Shown: positions 24,771 to 34,742, numbered from the stretch's first letter. The stretch is 64,000 nucleotides of DNA from Haloarcula marina (GCF_024218775.1 NZ_CP100404.1:2542001-2606000); one strand, 5' to 3'. Notes: generated by a model from the sequence alone, not told the origin. Program-made: numbers and translations.

Positions 24771-27700
24771 ATGAGCGACGCGGACTTTTCCGCCGACGAA
24801 CTCACACTCCCGATAAAGCGCACCGACGGGGAGACCCTCGAAGACCGACTGACGGGCAACGCCTACAACAACATCCTGCCCGCTCGCTATCTCCGGAAGG
24901 ACTCCAACGGCGACCTCGTCGAAGCGCCGGAGGACCTCTTCGAACGAGTCGCGAAGAACATCGCCCTCGCCGAGGCCGTCTTCGAGGCCAACCAGCACGA
25001 CATCGACGTGACGGTCACGCCGGACCAACTCAAGCCCGACCACCCGCGACGTGACGAACTCGCCGCCGAAGTGTTCGGGAAGGGGACCACGGCCGAGGAC
25101 GACGCCGAAACGACCCTCTCGGTGTACAACGTCAACAAGTTCGCCTACGACACCGTCGTCCCCGAACTCCCCGCGGACGTACGGGACCACGTCGAGGAGA
25201 TGGCCGACGCGTTCCAGTCGCAGATGGAACAGCTCTCCTTCATGCCGAACTCGCCGACGCTGATGAACGCCGGCGACGAACTCCAACAGCTCTCGGCCTG
25301 TTTCGTCGACTCGCCCGGCGACGATATCGACGACATCCACCAGACCGCCAAGGAAGCCGCACAGGTGTTCCAGTCCGGCGGCGGAATGGGCTACGCGTTC
25401 TGGAAGCTTCGCCCGTACGGCGACCCCGTCGGCTCTACGGGCGGCATCGCCTCCGGCCCTATCACGTTCATGCGGACCTACGACCAGATGTGCGAGACCA
25501 TCGCGCAGGGTGGCGCACGCCGCGGTGCCCAGATGGGCGTCATGCGCGTCTCCCACCCCGACGTCATCCAGTTCATCCACGCGAAGAACAAGGACGTCTC
25601 GCTGGCGGAGACGCTCCGCCTGAACGACCCCGACGACTTCACCCACAACTCCTTCGCCGAAGCGCTGGAAGAGGCCCGCGAACTCATCGACGAGGACGGG
25701 AAGGTGCCCAAGCACCTCCGGAACGCCGTCGAGGGCCACCTGTCGAACTTCAACATCTCTGTCGGTATCACCGACGGCTTCATGGATGCCCTCCAGAACG
25801 GCGAGGAGTTCACGTTCACCAACCCGCGCACCGAGGAACCCCACGTCGCCACCCCTGAGACGGAGGAACTGTACGAGATGTTCGACCTCGGCGAGTACGT
25901 CGAGGCCGGTGAAATCCTCTCCATCCCCGCCGACAAACTCTGGGAGCGCATCGTCGAAGGCGCCCACGAGAACGGCGAACCGGGCGTCATCTATCTCGAA
26001 CGCGTCAACAAGCAGCACTCCTTCGACGTGGAGAAACACCCCGACCACCAGATTCTCGCGACCAATCCGTGCGGCGAACAGCCGTTGGAGGAGTACGAGG
26101 CCTGTAACCTCGGTCACATCAACCTCTCGACGCTCGCCGCGACGGACGCTCCGGACTACCGGGTCTGGGCCGAGGAACACGCCGACGAGTACCCCACGCA
26201 GGCGGCCGCTATCGACGCGTTCCTCGACGAGGCACTCGACTGGGACGAGTTCGACCACCGCATCGAACTCGGGACGAACTTCCTCGAGAACGTCGTCACG
26301 ATGTCCGACTTCCCCGTCGAGAAAATCGAGGAGAAGGTCCGCGAGATGCGCAAAATCGGGCTGGGCATCATGGGACTGGCACAACTCTACATCCAGTTGG
26401 GCGTCGAGTACGGCTCCGACGAGGCCAACGAAATCGCCCGACAGGTCATGCGCCACATAAACCACGGCTCGAAGGCCGCCAGCCGCCAACTCGCAGAGGA
26501 GCGCGGCACCTTCGATGAGTGGGACAACTCCAAGTACGCCAACCCGACCGAGTACCGGGAGTGGTTCGAGAAGCAGACCGGCGAGGACGCCGACGACTGG
26601 GCCGACGGCTACCCCATCCGCAACCACAACACGACGACCATCGCGCCGACCGGCACCACCTCGATGATCGGGAACACCACCGGCGGGTGTGAACCCATCT
26701 ACAACGTCGCCTACTACAAGAACGTCTCCGACGACGTGCAGGGCGACGAGATGCTCGTCGAGTTCGACGACTACTTCCTCCGCGCCTTAGAGGAGAACGG
26801 CATCGACGTCGACGCCGTCAAAGAAGAGGCCCAAGAGCAGATGGCGAACAACGAGTTCGACGGCGTCACCGGTCTCTCGACGGTGCCGGACGCCATCGGC
26901 GAACTGTTCGTCACGACCGGCGACCTCTCCGCGCAGGACCACGCGGGCGTGCAGGTCGCCTGTCAAGAGGGCGTCGACTCCGCCATCTCGAAGACGGTGA
27001 ACGCCCCGAACGACTCCACCGTCGAGGACGCCGCCGAAGTGTTCGAGTACATCTACGACCACGGCGGCAAGGGCGTCACCTACTACCGCGACGGCACGCG
27101 CTCGAAGCAGGTGCTGACCACGCGCGCCCAGAACGCCGAGTTCGCGGACATGGACGCCGAGGAGATGGTCGCCCAGATAGAGGAGATGTTCGGCGGCATC
27201 GAAGGCTTCCTCGAAGACGACGCCGTGCAGGCGGCGCTCGACGAGTCCGTCGAGGAGATGCTGTCGGTCGCCGACGGCGAGCAGAGCGAGTTCGCCCGCA
27301 AGGCCAACCGTCCGGACGTGCTCCACGGCGTCACCCAGCGCATCGACACCGGCTACGGGAAACTGTACGTCAACATCAACGAGGACCCCGAGGCAGAGCG
27401 ACCGTTCGAACTGTTCGCCAACATCGGCAACTCCGGTGGCTTCACCGCCTCGTTCACCGAGGCGCTGGCGAAGACCATCTCGACGGCGCTCCGGTCGGGC
27501 GTCGACCCCGAGGAGATAGCCGACGAACTACAGGGCATCCGCTCGCCGAAAGTCGCGTGGGACAAGGGCGAACAGATTCAGTCCATCCCCGACGCCATCG
27601 GCACGGCCCTGCGCCGCTATCTCGACGGCGAAGTCGACAAGGCCTACCCGCAACAGGTCACGCTCGAAGAGACGGCCGAGGACGAAGAGGACGAGGCGGA

Positions 27701-27920
27701 ACGCGGCGCGTCCGCGTCCACCCAGACCGACGGCGGTCCGCAGGCCGCCGAGAGTCCGAACGCCGACGCTGGTCCGGACGCCGGGTCCGCGACGGCCGGT
27801 GACCAGCAGGAACTCATCGACGCCGGCGAGAGCCCCGAGTGTCCCGACTGCGGGTCGCTCTCGCTGTACTACTCGGAGGGCTGCAAGACCTGCGAGTCCT
27901 GTGGCTGGTCCGAGTGCTGA
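24771..27920 (+). CDS. nrdJ: Class II (adenosylcobalamin-dependent) ribonucleotide reductase
   Basis: This enzyme makes deoxyribonucleotides using B12. The 1049-residue protein contains LSACFVDSPGDD with the first active-site Cys, CGEQPLEEYEACNLGHINLS with the radical Cys and Asn/Glu residues, and APTGTTSMIGNTTGG. The C-terminal 60 residues contain an Ala/Glu/Asp linker and a zinc ribbon (CPDCG and CESCGWSEC) that likely shuttles reducing equivalents. ATG 24771 follows GGGAGG. No nrdR or iron-dependent subunit is adjacent; the extended middle insert before the finger (about 800-990) is family-typical of archaeal forms. Confidence 0.95.
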   Translation: MSDADFSADELTLPIKRTDGETLEDRLTGNAYNNILPARYLRKDSNGDLVEAPEDLFERVAKNIALAEAVFEANQHDIDVTVTPDQLKPDHPRRDELAAEVFGKGTTAEDDAETTLSVYNVNKFAYDTVVPELPADVRDHVEEMADAFQSQMEQLSFMPNSPTLMNAGDELQQLSACFVDSPGDDIDDIHQTAKEAAQVFQSGGGMGYAFWKLRPYGDPVGSTGGIASGPITFMRTYDQMCETIAQGGARRGAQMGVMRVSHPDVIQFIHAKNKDVSLAETLRLNDPDDFTHNSFAEALEEARELIDEDGKVPKHLRNAVEGHLSNFNISVGITDGFMDALQNGEEFTFTNPRTEEPHVATPETEELYEMFDLGEYVEAGEILSIPADKLWERIVEGAHENGEPGVIYLERVNKQHSFDVEKHPDHQILATNPCGEQPLEEYEACNLGHINLSTLAATDAPDYRVWAEEHADEYPTQAAAIDAFLDEALDWDEFDHRIELGTNFLENVVTMSDFPVEKIEEKVREMRKIGLGIMGLAQLYIQLGVEYGSDEANEIARQVMRHINHGSKAASRQLAEERGTFDEWDNSKYANPTEYREWFEKQTGEDADDWADGYPIRNHNTTTIAPTGTTSMIGNTTGGCEPIYNVAYYKNVSDDVQGDEMLVEFDDYFLRALEENGIDVDAVKEEAQEQMANNEFDGVTGLSTVPDAIGELFVTTGDLSAQDHAGVQVACQEGVDSAISKTVNAPNDSTVEDAAEVFEYIYDHGGKGVTYYRDGTRSKQVLTTRAQNAEFADMDAEEMVAQIEEMFGGIEGFLEDDAVQAALDESVEEMLSVADGEQSEFARKANRPDVLHGVTQRIDTGYGKLYVNINEDPEAERPFELFANIGNSGGFTASFTEALAKTISTALRSGVDPEEIADELQGIRSPKVAWDKGEQIQSIPDAIGTALRRYLDGEVDKAYPQQVTLEETAEDEEDEAERGASASTQTDGGPQAAESPNADAGPDAGSATAGDQQELIDAGESPECPDCGSLSLYYSEGCKTCESCGWSEC

Positions 27921-28004
27921 ATCGCTGACGAACCGACTCCCCGCGGCCAGACGGAGCGTGTGACACCGGAGCCCGTTTCGCCCGACTGCGCGCGGTTCGA
28001 TTTT

Positions 28005-28289
28005 TCACTCGACGACTTCGTAGACGCCCGAGACGCTCGTCTCGCGGACGGTCACGGACAGTTCCTCACCTTCCTCGGCGGCCGTCTCGGCGACGAGCGT
28101 CACCGGTTCGATTGGCTCGCGTCGGAGGAAGGCGACGACGCGTTCGAACCACGAGGGGCGGCCGCCCTTCCGGCAGACGAGGATGTAGCGCGACTCGGCG
28201 AGCGAGCGGAGGTCGGGGTCTAACTCGTACTCGTCGGCGTCCGCGGGCGCGACGACGTGGATGACCTCGCCAACTATCGTCTCGGTCAT
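28005..28289 (-). CDS. Conserved haloarchaeal hypothetical protein
   Basis: This 94-residue acidic protein opens with TETIVGEVIHVVAPADADEY and has a central basic/aromatic patch RKGGRPSWFERVVAFLRREP that looks like a binding surface or an amphipathic helix. I recognise no domain. It is followed, convergent, by the reductase gene and is divergent from the next gene. Function unknown. Confidence 0.7.
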   Translation of the reverse strand: MTETIVGEVIHVVAPADADEYELDPDLRSLAESRYILVCRKGGRPSWFERVVAFLRREPIEPVTLVAETAAEEGEELSVTVRETSVSGVYEVVE

Positions 28290-28372
28290 ACCGGCGTCTG
28301 GTGGGCGAGAAGGATGTGTGTTGTCTCTGACGGCGACAGCACCGCTATGCTGTCACGGGTCGAAGGTGGAGT

Positions 28373-28942
28373 ATGCCGCCCGGAACTATCGTCCTCTACG
28401 TCGCCACGAGTTTGGACGGGTACGTCGCGACGCCAGACGGGGGCGTAGCGTGGTTAGACGAGTTCGACACGAGCGAGCGCGCGGGCGGCGGTGACGAGGA
28501 GACCGGTGACGACGACGAACGGGGCGGCTACGACGCGTTCTTCGCCGACGTGGACTGTCTCGTCGTGGGGTCGCGGACCTACGAGCAGGTACTGGGCTTC
28601 GGCGACTGGCCCTACGCCGACCGGCCGACGTACGTCGCGACCAGTCGGGACCTGCCGCGGGCGACCGACCACGTCGAACTGGTCGACGGCGACGTGGCCG
28701 AACTCGCCGGTTGCCTCCGACGCGAGTACGACACTGTGTGGCTCGTCGGCGGCGCGGCACTCGCACAGTCGTTCCTCCGCGAGGGGGTCGTCGACCAGAT
28801 ACGGCTGAACGTCGTCCCGCTACTGCTGGGCGACGGTATCCCGCTGTTCGGCGACGGACCGCGTCGGTCGCTGGACCTCGTCGAGACGACGCGCTATCCC
28901 AGTGGTATCGTCGAACTGTGCTACGACGTGGGAACCGAGTAA
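28373..28942 (+). CDS. RibD C-terminal/dihydrofolate-reductase-fold protein
   Basis: This 189-residue cytoplasmic oxidoreductase-like protein starts IVLYVATSLDGYVATPDGGV, the Rossmann-like first strand of the RibD-C/DHFR family. It contains LVVGSRTYEQVLGFGDWPY and the NADPH-binding VWLVGGAALAQSFLREGVVDQ, plus PLLLGDGIPLFG. A Gly/Asp/Glu insert at residues 38-52 is haloarchaeal. The substrate is unknown: family members reduce pterins or nitro compounds, and some are folate-pathway remnants. The gene stands alone. Confidence 0.88.
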   Translation: MPPGTIVLYVATSLDGYVATPDGGVAWLDEFDTSERAGGGDEETGDDDERGGYDAFFADVDCLVVGSRTYEQVLGFGDWPYADRPTYVATSRDLPRATDHVELVDGDVAELAGCLRREYDTVWLVGGAALAQSFLREGVVDQIRLNVVPLLLGDGIPLFGDGPRRSLDLVETTRYPSGIVELCYDVGTE

Positions 28943-28949
28943 CGCGAAC

Positions 28950-30470
28950 TCAGGCGAACTCCTGTCTGACCCACCCCGACGGCCCGCTGGGATAGGCCTT
29001 CGACTCCGTCTCGGGTTGGACCCGACCCTCGTCGTCGACCATCCGGACGACGACGGTGTGGCCGCCGCTCGGAGCGGCGTACGCGTATTCCCACTGCCGC
29101 CACGCGTCCGCGGCGACGCCCTCGCCGTCGACGCTCGGGAGCGGTTCGGAGAGGGACGCCTCGGTCCACGTCACACCGCCGTCGGTAGACACCTCGACGC
29201 TGGAGACGCCGTCGAGGCCGCCGTAGGCGTGCCCGCCGAGGCGTCGACGGCCGTCGTCGGTGTCCTCGCGGTAGTGGAGTTTGGCGACCGGGTTCACGGG
29301 TCCGGTACCCTGCCAGCCGCGTTTCTCCCAATAGCCCTCCGCCTCCCGGTCGAGAATCTCGATTTCGGTGAGCCACTTGACGTTGACCTCGCCCCAGTGG
29401 CCGGGCACCAGCGCGCGGACGGGGTAGCCGTGGCCCCGCGGGAGGACCGTCCCGTTCATGCCGTAGACGAGCATCCCGCCCCGAAGCGCGTCGATGGGGA
29501 ACTCCTCGAAGTAGCCGTCGGCCGCCCGGAGCATCACGCACTCACACCCGCTCTGTATCCCGGCCTCGTCGAGCAACTGGTCGACGGGAACGCCGGTCCA
29601 CAGCGCCGTGTCCATCTTCTTGCCGTTGAGTTTCTCGCCGACGCACCGAAGCGTCGAGAACTGGTTCTCGGCGGGCATCTCCCGGAGTTCGTCGTAGTCG
29701 AGCGTGAGTTCCCGTTCGACCGCGCCGGTCACCGAGAGCGTCCACGAATCGGCGTCGACCTCCGGGTCGATGGAGTTGATGTCCACCTCGAAGAAGCGCT
29801 CGCTGACCAGCGGGTCCAGTCCGTCCAGGTCCAGCGACCGTTCGGCGGCCACGTCGAGTTTCGCCTCGATATCTTCGCGGTCGGCGCCCGGGGCCGTGAG
29901 TCTCGGCGCGTCTCTGGCGGTCGCGGTGGGCGTCCGACGCGTTCCGACGCTGTAGCCGAGCGCCGTCGCACCGAGGGCGACGCCGATGGTCGAGAGGGCT
30001 CGACGGCGTTTCGAGGAGATTGGCGGGGTCGTCTTCCCGAGGGCGTCGAGTCCCTGCGCGAGGACGACGACGGCGGCCGCGGGGAGCGCCGCGCCCGCCG
30101 CGAGGACGAGTTCGCCCGTCAGCGCGACGCCGACGACCCACGTGAGGAGCGCCGTGCCGACGCCGGGAAGCAGGCGGTTGTTGGCCTCCTGCCCGACGAG
30201 GATGGCCGCCCGCGCCGCGAGTGCGATGAACAGGCCGACGATGGCGACGGCGGTCAGCAGATTCAACTGCTGGCCCACGCTCCCCAGCGTCGTGATGGCG
30301 AAGGAGACGACCACGCCGGGCATCTGCCGCGCCAGCGTCCGCTCGACCGGCGATGCGAGAAAGGCCGGGGTGTATCCCGTGACGGCGTACGACCCCGCGA
30401 GGCCCGCCAATCCCGCGGCGACGGCGACGAGCAACTGCCCACCTCGTGAATCCAGCAAGTCCTGTCCCAT
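28950..30470 (-). CDS. Sulfite-oxidase-family molybdopterin oxidoreductase with membrane anchor
   Basis: This 506-residue protein starts with about five transmembrane helices (to residue 165), then a linker and the oxidoreductase molybdopterin domain. The Mo-ligating Cys is in FSTLRCVGEKLNGKKMDTAL; RGHGYPVRALVPGHWGEVNV is typical of the Moco binding site. A C-terminal Ig-like dimerisation domain has SSVEVSTDGGVTWTEASL. The start at 30470 (ATG GGA CAG) is chosen because upstream residues are not protein-like. Orientation of the active domain outside the cell is likely but no Tat signal is evident. Substrate unknown. Confidence 0.87.
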   Translation of the reverse strand: MGQDLLDSRGGQLLVAVAAGLAGLAGSYAVTGYTPAFLASPVERTLARQMPGVVVSFAITTLGSVGQQLNLLTAVAIVGLFIALAARAAILVGQEANNRLLPGVGTALLTWVVGVALTGELVLAAGAALPAAAVVVLAQGLDALGKTTPPISSKRRRALSTIGVALGATALGYSVGTRRTPTATARDAPRLTAPGADREDIEAKLDVAAERSLDLDGLDPLVSERFFEVDINSIDPEVDADSWTLSVTGAVERELTLDYDELREMPAENQFSTLRCVGEKLNGKKMDTALWTGVPVDQLLDEAGIQSGCECVMLRAADGYFEEFPIDALRGGMLVYGMNGTVLPRGHGYPVRALVPGHWGEVNVKWLTEIEILDREAEGYWEKRGWQGTGPVNPVAKLHYREDTDDGRRRLGGHAYGGLDGVSSVEVSTDGGVTWTEASLSEPLPSVDGEGVAADAWRQWEYAYAAPSGGHTVVVRMVDDEGRVQPETESKAYPSGPSGWVRQEFA

Positions 30471-30564
30471 ACGAGAGTGAGGCGCTACCCGGCAAAAGGC
30501 GTTGTTCCAACGGAGTACCAAATTCCCCCCAAAGAGCGAAAGCGGCCGCCGCCGAACACCGGGT

Positions 30565-30687
30565 ATGAGCGACGATACCGGCGGGCGGCCGTGTCCGATG
30601 TGTGACCGCCCGATGTACCACCGCCACTGTAAGTACGTCTGCCCCGAACACGGCGTCGTATACGACTGCGCTGACACGTTCTACTGA
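30565..30687 (+). CDS. Zinc-finger microprotein, 40 residues
   Basis: The 40-residue protein has four zinc-ligand-type cysteines (CPMCDRPMYHRHCKYVCPEH) plus extra Cys and His residues, as in the haloarchaeal CPxCG-type microproteins. It starts at ATG 30565 (MSDDTGGRPCPMC); the upstream frame lacks a good start. Such proteins are hypothesised regulators or scaffolds. It is small but clearly coding. Confidence 0.8.
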   Translation: MSDDTGGRPCPMCDRPMYHRHCKYVCPEHGVVYDCADTFY

Positions 30688-30732
30688 GCGGTGTCGCGGA
30701 TTTATTGTGGTTGAACCGCATCTCTTGGAACA

Positions 30733-33627
30733 ATGAGTAGGGATGGCGAGATTCGCGTCCTCCACGTCGACGACGACACGGAGTTCGCGGAGATCGCCGC
30801 ACTGCACCTGGAACGTGTCGACGACGACATCTCCCTGGTGACTGAACCGAACGCCTACGACGGCCTGGACCGTCTCCGTTCCGAGTCCATCGACTGCGTC
30901 GTGAGCGACCACGACATGCCCGAGATGAACGGACTGGAGTTTCTGAAAGCCGTTCGTGCGGAGTTCCAAGAACTCCCGTTCGTCCTCTTTACCGGGAAGG
31001 GAAACGAGGAGATAGCCAGCGACGCCATCTCGGCGGGCGTGACCGAGTATCTCCAGAAGGGCGTCGGGACCGACCAGTACACCGTCCTCGCGAATCGAAT
31101 CAGGCGAGCGGTGGGCGAGAAGCGGGCGAAAGCCGCCTTAGAGGAATCCGAGCGACAGCTCTCGACGCTCATCTCGAACCTCCCCGGCATGGTCTACCGC
31201 GCCCGCAACGAATCCGGATGGCCCATGGAGTTCGTCAGCGAGGGAGCCGCGGACCTCGTCGGCTACGACGCCGCCGCCATCGAATCTGGCGAGGTGTCGT
31301 GGGGAAGCCTCGTCGACGACGACGACGCCGACCGCCTCTGGGAACAGGTCCAGACGTGTATCGCGGCCGACGAACCGTTCGAGGTCACCTACGCCGTCGA
31401 GACCGCCGACGGCGAGACGCGATGGGTCTGGGAACGCGGACGGGTCGTCGATACGGACGACGGCATCGAACTGCTGGAGGGGTTCATCACCGACATCACC
31501 GCGCGCCGGGAACGCGAGCACGAAGTCGACCGGGAACGCCGGTTCACCGAGACCCTCATCGACGCCATCGACGACGCGTTCTACGTCATCGACCCCGACG
31601 GCGAACTGATTCGCTGGAACGACACCGTCGCGGCGGTGACCGGGTACGGCCACGAGGAAATCACGTCGATGAACACCCTCGATTTCGTCCCCGAGGAGTG
31701 TCACGACCGTATCACCGACGCCATCGCCGATACGTTGGACACCGGTCACACGAAGTTCGAAGTTCCCATCGAGACGAAGGCGGGCGAGCACATCCCCTAC
31801 GAGTTCCGCGGGTCGCTCATCGAAGACGCCGACGGGGGCGTGCTGGGTATCGCCGGTATCGCGCGGGATGTCACGGAACGGAAGGCCCGTGAACGGAAAC
31901 TGAGAGAGTACGAGACGCTCGTCGAGAACGTCGGCGACCCGATGTACGTGCTCGACGAGACGGGGCGTATCGAGATGGCGAACCGAGAGATGGCGGCGTA
32001 TCTCGGCACGGAACGCGGGGAACTCCTCGGGACGCCAGCACGGAAGTACATCGCCGACCCGGACCACGAACGGGGTACGGAACTCGTCGACCGCCTCTTC
32101 TCGAACCCCGACGAGTCGTGGGTCACCTACGAAATGACGGTGACGACGGCCGACGGGGAAACCCGCCGGGCCGAGAACAAACTGGCCGTGCTGACCGACG
32201 ACGACGGGCGACTCACCGGGTCGGTCGGCGTCGTCCGCGACATCACCGACCGGACGGCCCGGGAGCGCAAACTCGAACAGTACGAGACGCTCGTCGAGAA
32301 CGTCGGCGACGCGATGTACGTCCTCGACGCCGATGGGACGATACGGATGGTCAACGACGCCATGGCGGCCCATCTGGGGTACGACCGCGAGGAAATCGTC
32401 GGCTCGGACCCGACGCGGTTCATGTCACCCGAGGACGTGCGGACGGCGAGCGACCGCATCCAACAGTTGGTCGACGACCCGGACCGGACGTGGGACACCT
32501 TCGAGATGGAGACCATCGACGTCGACGGGAACCGAGTCGTCAACGAGGACAAGGTCGCGCCCCTGTTCGACGGGGACGGCGAGTTCGTCGGGTCGGTGGG
32601 CGTCATCCGCGACATCACCGACCGGCGGGAGCGCGAACGTGACTTAGAGCGGTACGAGACGATAGTCGAAGCCGTCGGCGACCCCGTCTACGCGCTGGAC
32701 GACGACGGCGTGTTCACCTTCGTCAACGAGGCCATGGAACCGATGACCGGGTACGGCCGGGACGAACTCGTCGGTCAGCGCATCGACATCATCATGACCG
32801 ACGAGGACGTCGAGCGCGGGGACGACCTCATCCAGGAACTGCTGGACGACCCCGAAACCGACACCGGCACGTTGGAGATGCACCTCGTCACGCGCTGGGG
32901 CGAGACGATTCCCTGCGAGAACAACCTCGCGCTCCTCCCGTCGGCCGACGGCGAGTTCACCGGGACGGCGGGCGTCATCCGCGACATCGCCGAGCGAAAG
33001 GAGCGCGAACAGCGCCTCTCGGAGTTCGCCTCGGTCGTCAGCCACGACCTCAGAAATCCGCTCAACGTCGTGCAGGGCCGCCTCTCGCTGGCCCAGCAGA
33101 CCGGCGACACCGGCCACCTCGGCGACGCATCGGCCGCCGCCGAGCGGATGGAGCAACTCATCGACGACCTGCTGACGCTGGCGCGACAGGGCCAGAGCGT
33201 CGGGACGACGGAGACAGTCGACATCGCCACCGTCGCGGAGCGAGCGTGGGCCAGCGTCCAGACGGAAGAAGCGGCCCTCGTCTCGGGGGCGACAGACACC
33301 ATCGAGGCCGACCCAGACCGTCTTCGGGAACTGTTCGAGAACCTGTTTCGGAACGCGACCGACCACGGGGCCGAAGACGTGGTCGTCACGGTCGGATTGT
33401 TGGACGAGTTCGCGGGCTTCTACGTCGCCGACGACGGCCCCGGCATCCCCGAAGCAGACCGTGACCGCGTGTTCGAGCGCGGGTACACGACCAGCGAGAA
33501 CGGGACCGGATTCGGACTCGCCATCGTCGAAGACATCGCGGAGGCGCACGGGTGGACGCCCGCGGTGACGGTGAGCGACGACGGCGGCGCGCGCTTCGAG
33601 TTCAGGACGACTCCGGCCGACCGCTGA
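30733..33627 (+). CDS. Hybrid REC-multi-PAS sensor histidine kinase
   Basis: This 964-residue soluble signalling protein begins with a receiver domain (phospho-acceptor Asp about 59 in VVSDHDMPEMNG), then about five PAS domains (roughly 135-755, with repeated GxVxDITxR linkers such as RDITDRTARERKLEQYETLV), then HisKA (VVSHDLRNPLNVVQGRLSLA, His at about 770) and HATPase (N box NLFRNATDHGAEDV, DDGPGIP). It has no transmembrane helix. The middle PAS domains are close repeats of each other. No response regulator is adjacent, so it may receive phosphate from another kinase and relay onward. It overlaps the next gene by 26 bases on the opposite strand. Confidence 0.93.
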   Translation: MSRDGEIRVLHVDDDTEFAEIAALHLERVDDDISLVTEPNAYDGLDRLRSESIDCVVSDHDMPEMNGLEFLKAVRAEFQELPFVLFTGKGNEEIASDAISAGVTEYLQKGVGTDQYTVLANRIRRAVGEKRAKAALEESERQLSTLISNLPGMVYRARNESGWPMEFVSEGAADLVGYDAAAIESGEVSWGSLVDDDDADRLWEQVQTCIAADEPFEVTYAVETADGETRWVWERGRVVDTDDGIELLEGFITDITARREREHEVDRERRFTETLIDAIDDAFYVIDPDGELIRWNDTVAAVTGYGHEEITSMNTLDFVPEECHDRITDAIADTLDTGHTKFEVPIETKAGEHIPYEFRGSLIEDADGGVLGIAGIARDVTERKARERKLREYETLVENVGDPMYVLDETGRIEMANREMAAYLGTERGELLGTPARKYIADPDHERGTELVDRLFSNPDESWVTYEMTVTTADGETRRAENKLAVLTDDDGRLTGSVGVVRDITDRTARERKLEQYETLVENVGDAMYVLDADGTIRMVNDAMAAHLGYDREEIVGSDPTRFMSPEDVRTASDRIQQLVDDPDRTWDTFEMETIDVDGNRVVNEDKVAPLFDGDGEFVGSVGVIRDITDRRERERDLERYETIVEAVGDPVYALDDDGVFTFVNEAMEPMTGYGRDELVGQRIDIIMTDEDVERGDDLIQELLDDPETDTGTLEMHLVTRWGETIPCENNLALLPSADGEFTGTAGVIRDIAERKEREQRLSEFASVVSHDLRNPLNVVQGRLSLAQQTGDTGHLGDASAAAERMEQLIDDLLTLARQGQSVGTTETVDIATVAERAWASVQTEEAALVSGATDTIEADPDRLRELFENLFRNATDHGAEDVVVTVGLLDEFAGFYVADDGPGIPEADRDRVFERGYTTSENGTGFGLAIVEDIAEAHGWTPAVTVSDDGGARFEFRTTPADR

Positions 33628-34264
33628 AGTGTCGGTACGTCGGCCCAGCCAACACCAGCACCGCCATCGCGCCGAACAGCGCCAGCAGGTGCGGGAGCGC
33701 GTCTATCGAGAGGCCCGTCAGCGTCAGCGACCGCATCGACGCCCCGGCGAGCACTTCGACGACGACCCACGGAATCTCGCCAACGAAGGTCCCCACGACG
33801 AACGCCCGCGTCGACACGTCCGCGAAGCCAGCCCCGTAGGACACCGGGTCCGCCGGGACCGGCGAGAGCCGTGCCGCGAGGACGCCGCGCGTCTCGCCCG
33901 TGACTTCGATGATGCGCTGTCCCGAGTCGCTGAGCCGACCGAACACGCCGCCCTGCTCGCCCGCCCGCAGGGCGAACCGATACGGGATGAGGCAGGTGAC
34001 GAGCGCCCCCATCAGCGCCACCGGGATGCCGTACTCGACGCCGAGGACGAATCCGACGAACGCCGAGAGCGGCATCGTCGGCCACGCGAACAGCGGCCGA
34101 ATCAGGTACAGAAAAACGATGAGGGCCGCCATGTACACGGGATGGTCGGCGAGGTGCATCGCCTCGTGGATGAGTCGCGCCGGTGAGAGAAACAGAGCCG
34201 CGACGGCGAGAACGACGGCGAGCGCGCTCGTACCCACCAGTTGGTGCTTTACGAGGCGGTCCAT
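33602..34264 (-). CDS. VTT/TVP38-TMEM64 family membrane protein
   Basis: This 220-residue integral membrane protein has about five helices. The VTT signature is visible: RPLFAWPTMPLSAFVGFVLG and the following GALVTCLIPYRFALRAGE, and LAARLSPVPADPVSYGAGFADV. Related DedA/TMEM64 proteins are lipid scramblases or small-solute transporters. The C-terminus overlaps the kinase gene by 26 bases, convergent. Function in haloarchaea is unknown. Confidence 0.87.
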   Translation of the reverse strand: MDRLVKHQLVGTSALAVVLAVAALFLSPARLIHEAMHLADHPVYMAALIVFLYLIRPLFAWPTMPLSAFVGFVLGVEYGIPVALMGALVTCLIPYRFALRAGEQGGVFGRLSDSGQRIIEVTGETRGVLAARLSPVPADPVSYGAGFADVSTRAFVVGTFVGEIPWVVVEVLAGASMRSLTLTGLSIDALPHLLALFGAMAVLVLAGPTYRHFSGRPESS

Positions 34265-34338
34265 CTGTCCGTGAGAGCGACCCGGACGGGCAAACCTCTT
34301 GTGGTAAGGATTAATCCGGTGGCCGACGACCCACCGGC

Positions 34339-34713
34339 GTGGACGACGCCGACTCGGACCGCGACCCCGTCGAACTCGGGGTCGAACTGCTCGCGCACCT
34401 CGAACACGACTCGCTGTCGGTCGCCGAGGCGATGGACCGAATCGAGACGGTGACCACGAACCCCGGCCTCCAGCGCGAGATTCTCGACACCGCGGCCATG
34501 CGTGGCATCATCGACCGCGAAGACGGACTCGTTCGACCGCGCTCTCGCGGGACCTACGTGAGTTTCGAGGCGGACGTGGTCGTCAAGGACGGCGACTTCT
34601 CGTGTGAGCGCTGCGGCGCGGGCATCTCGACCGGCCACTTCGTCCAGTTCGACGGCGGCGAGTTGGGGCCGTTCGGGTCGACGTGCATCAGGAAAGTGCT
34701 CGGCCGAGAGTAG
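34339..34713 (+). CDS. DUF5830 family zinc-ribbon-like protein
   Basis: The 124-residue protein starts with GTG at 34339; a GGATTAATCC box centred about 26 bases upstream supports a leaderless start. The C-terminal half has CERCGAGISTGHFVQFDGGE followed by LGPFGSTCIRK, a CxxC zinc-ribbon-like element of the haloarchaeal DUF5830 family (from memory). The N-terminal half is helical, possibly HTH-like (LQREILDTAAMRGIIDREDG). Function unknown. Confidence 0.8.
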   Translation: MDDADSDRDPVELGVELLAHLEHDSLSVAEAMDRIETVTTNPGLQREILDTAAMRGIIDREDGLVRPRSRGTYVSFEADVVVKDGDFSCERCGAGISTGHFVQFDGGELGPFGSTCIRKVLGRE

Positions 34714-34742
34714 CGCGTCTGAAAAAGTGCGCCGACGGGAGT

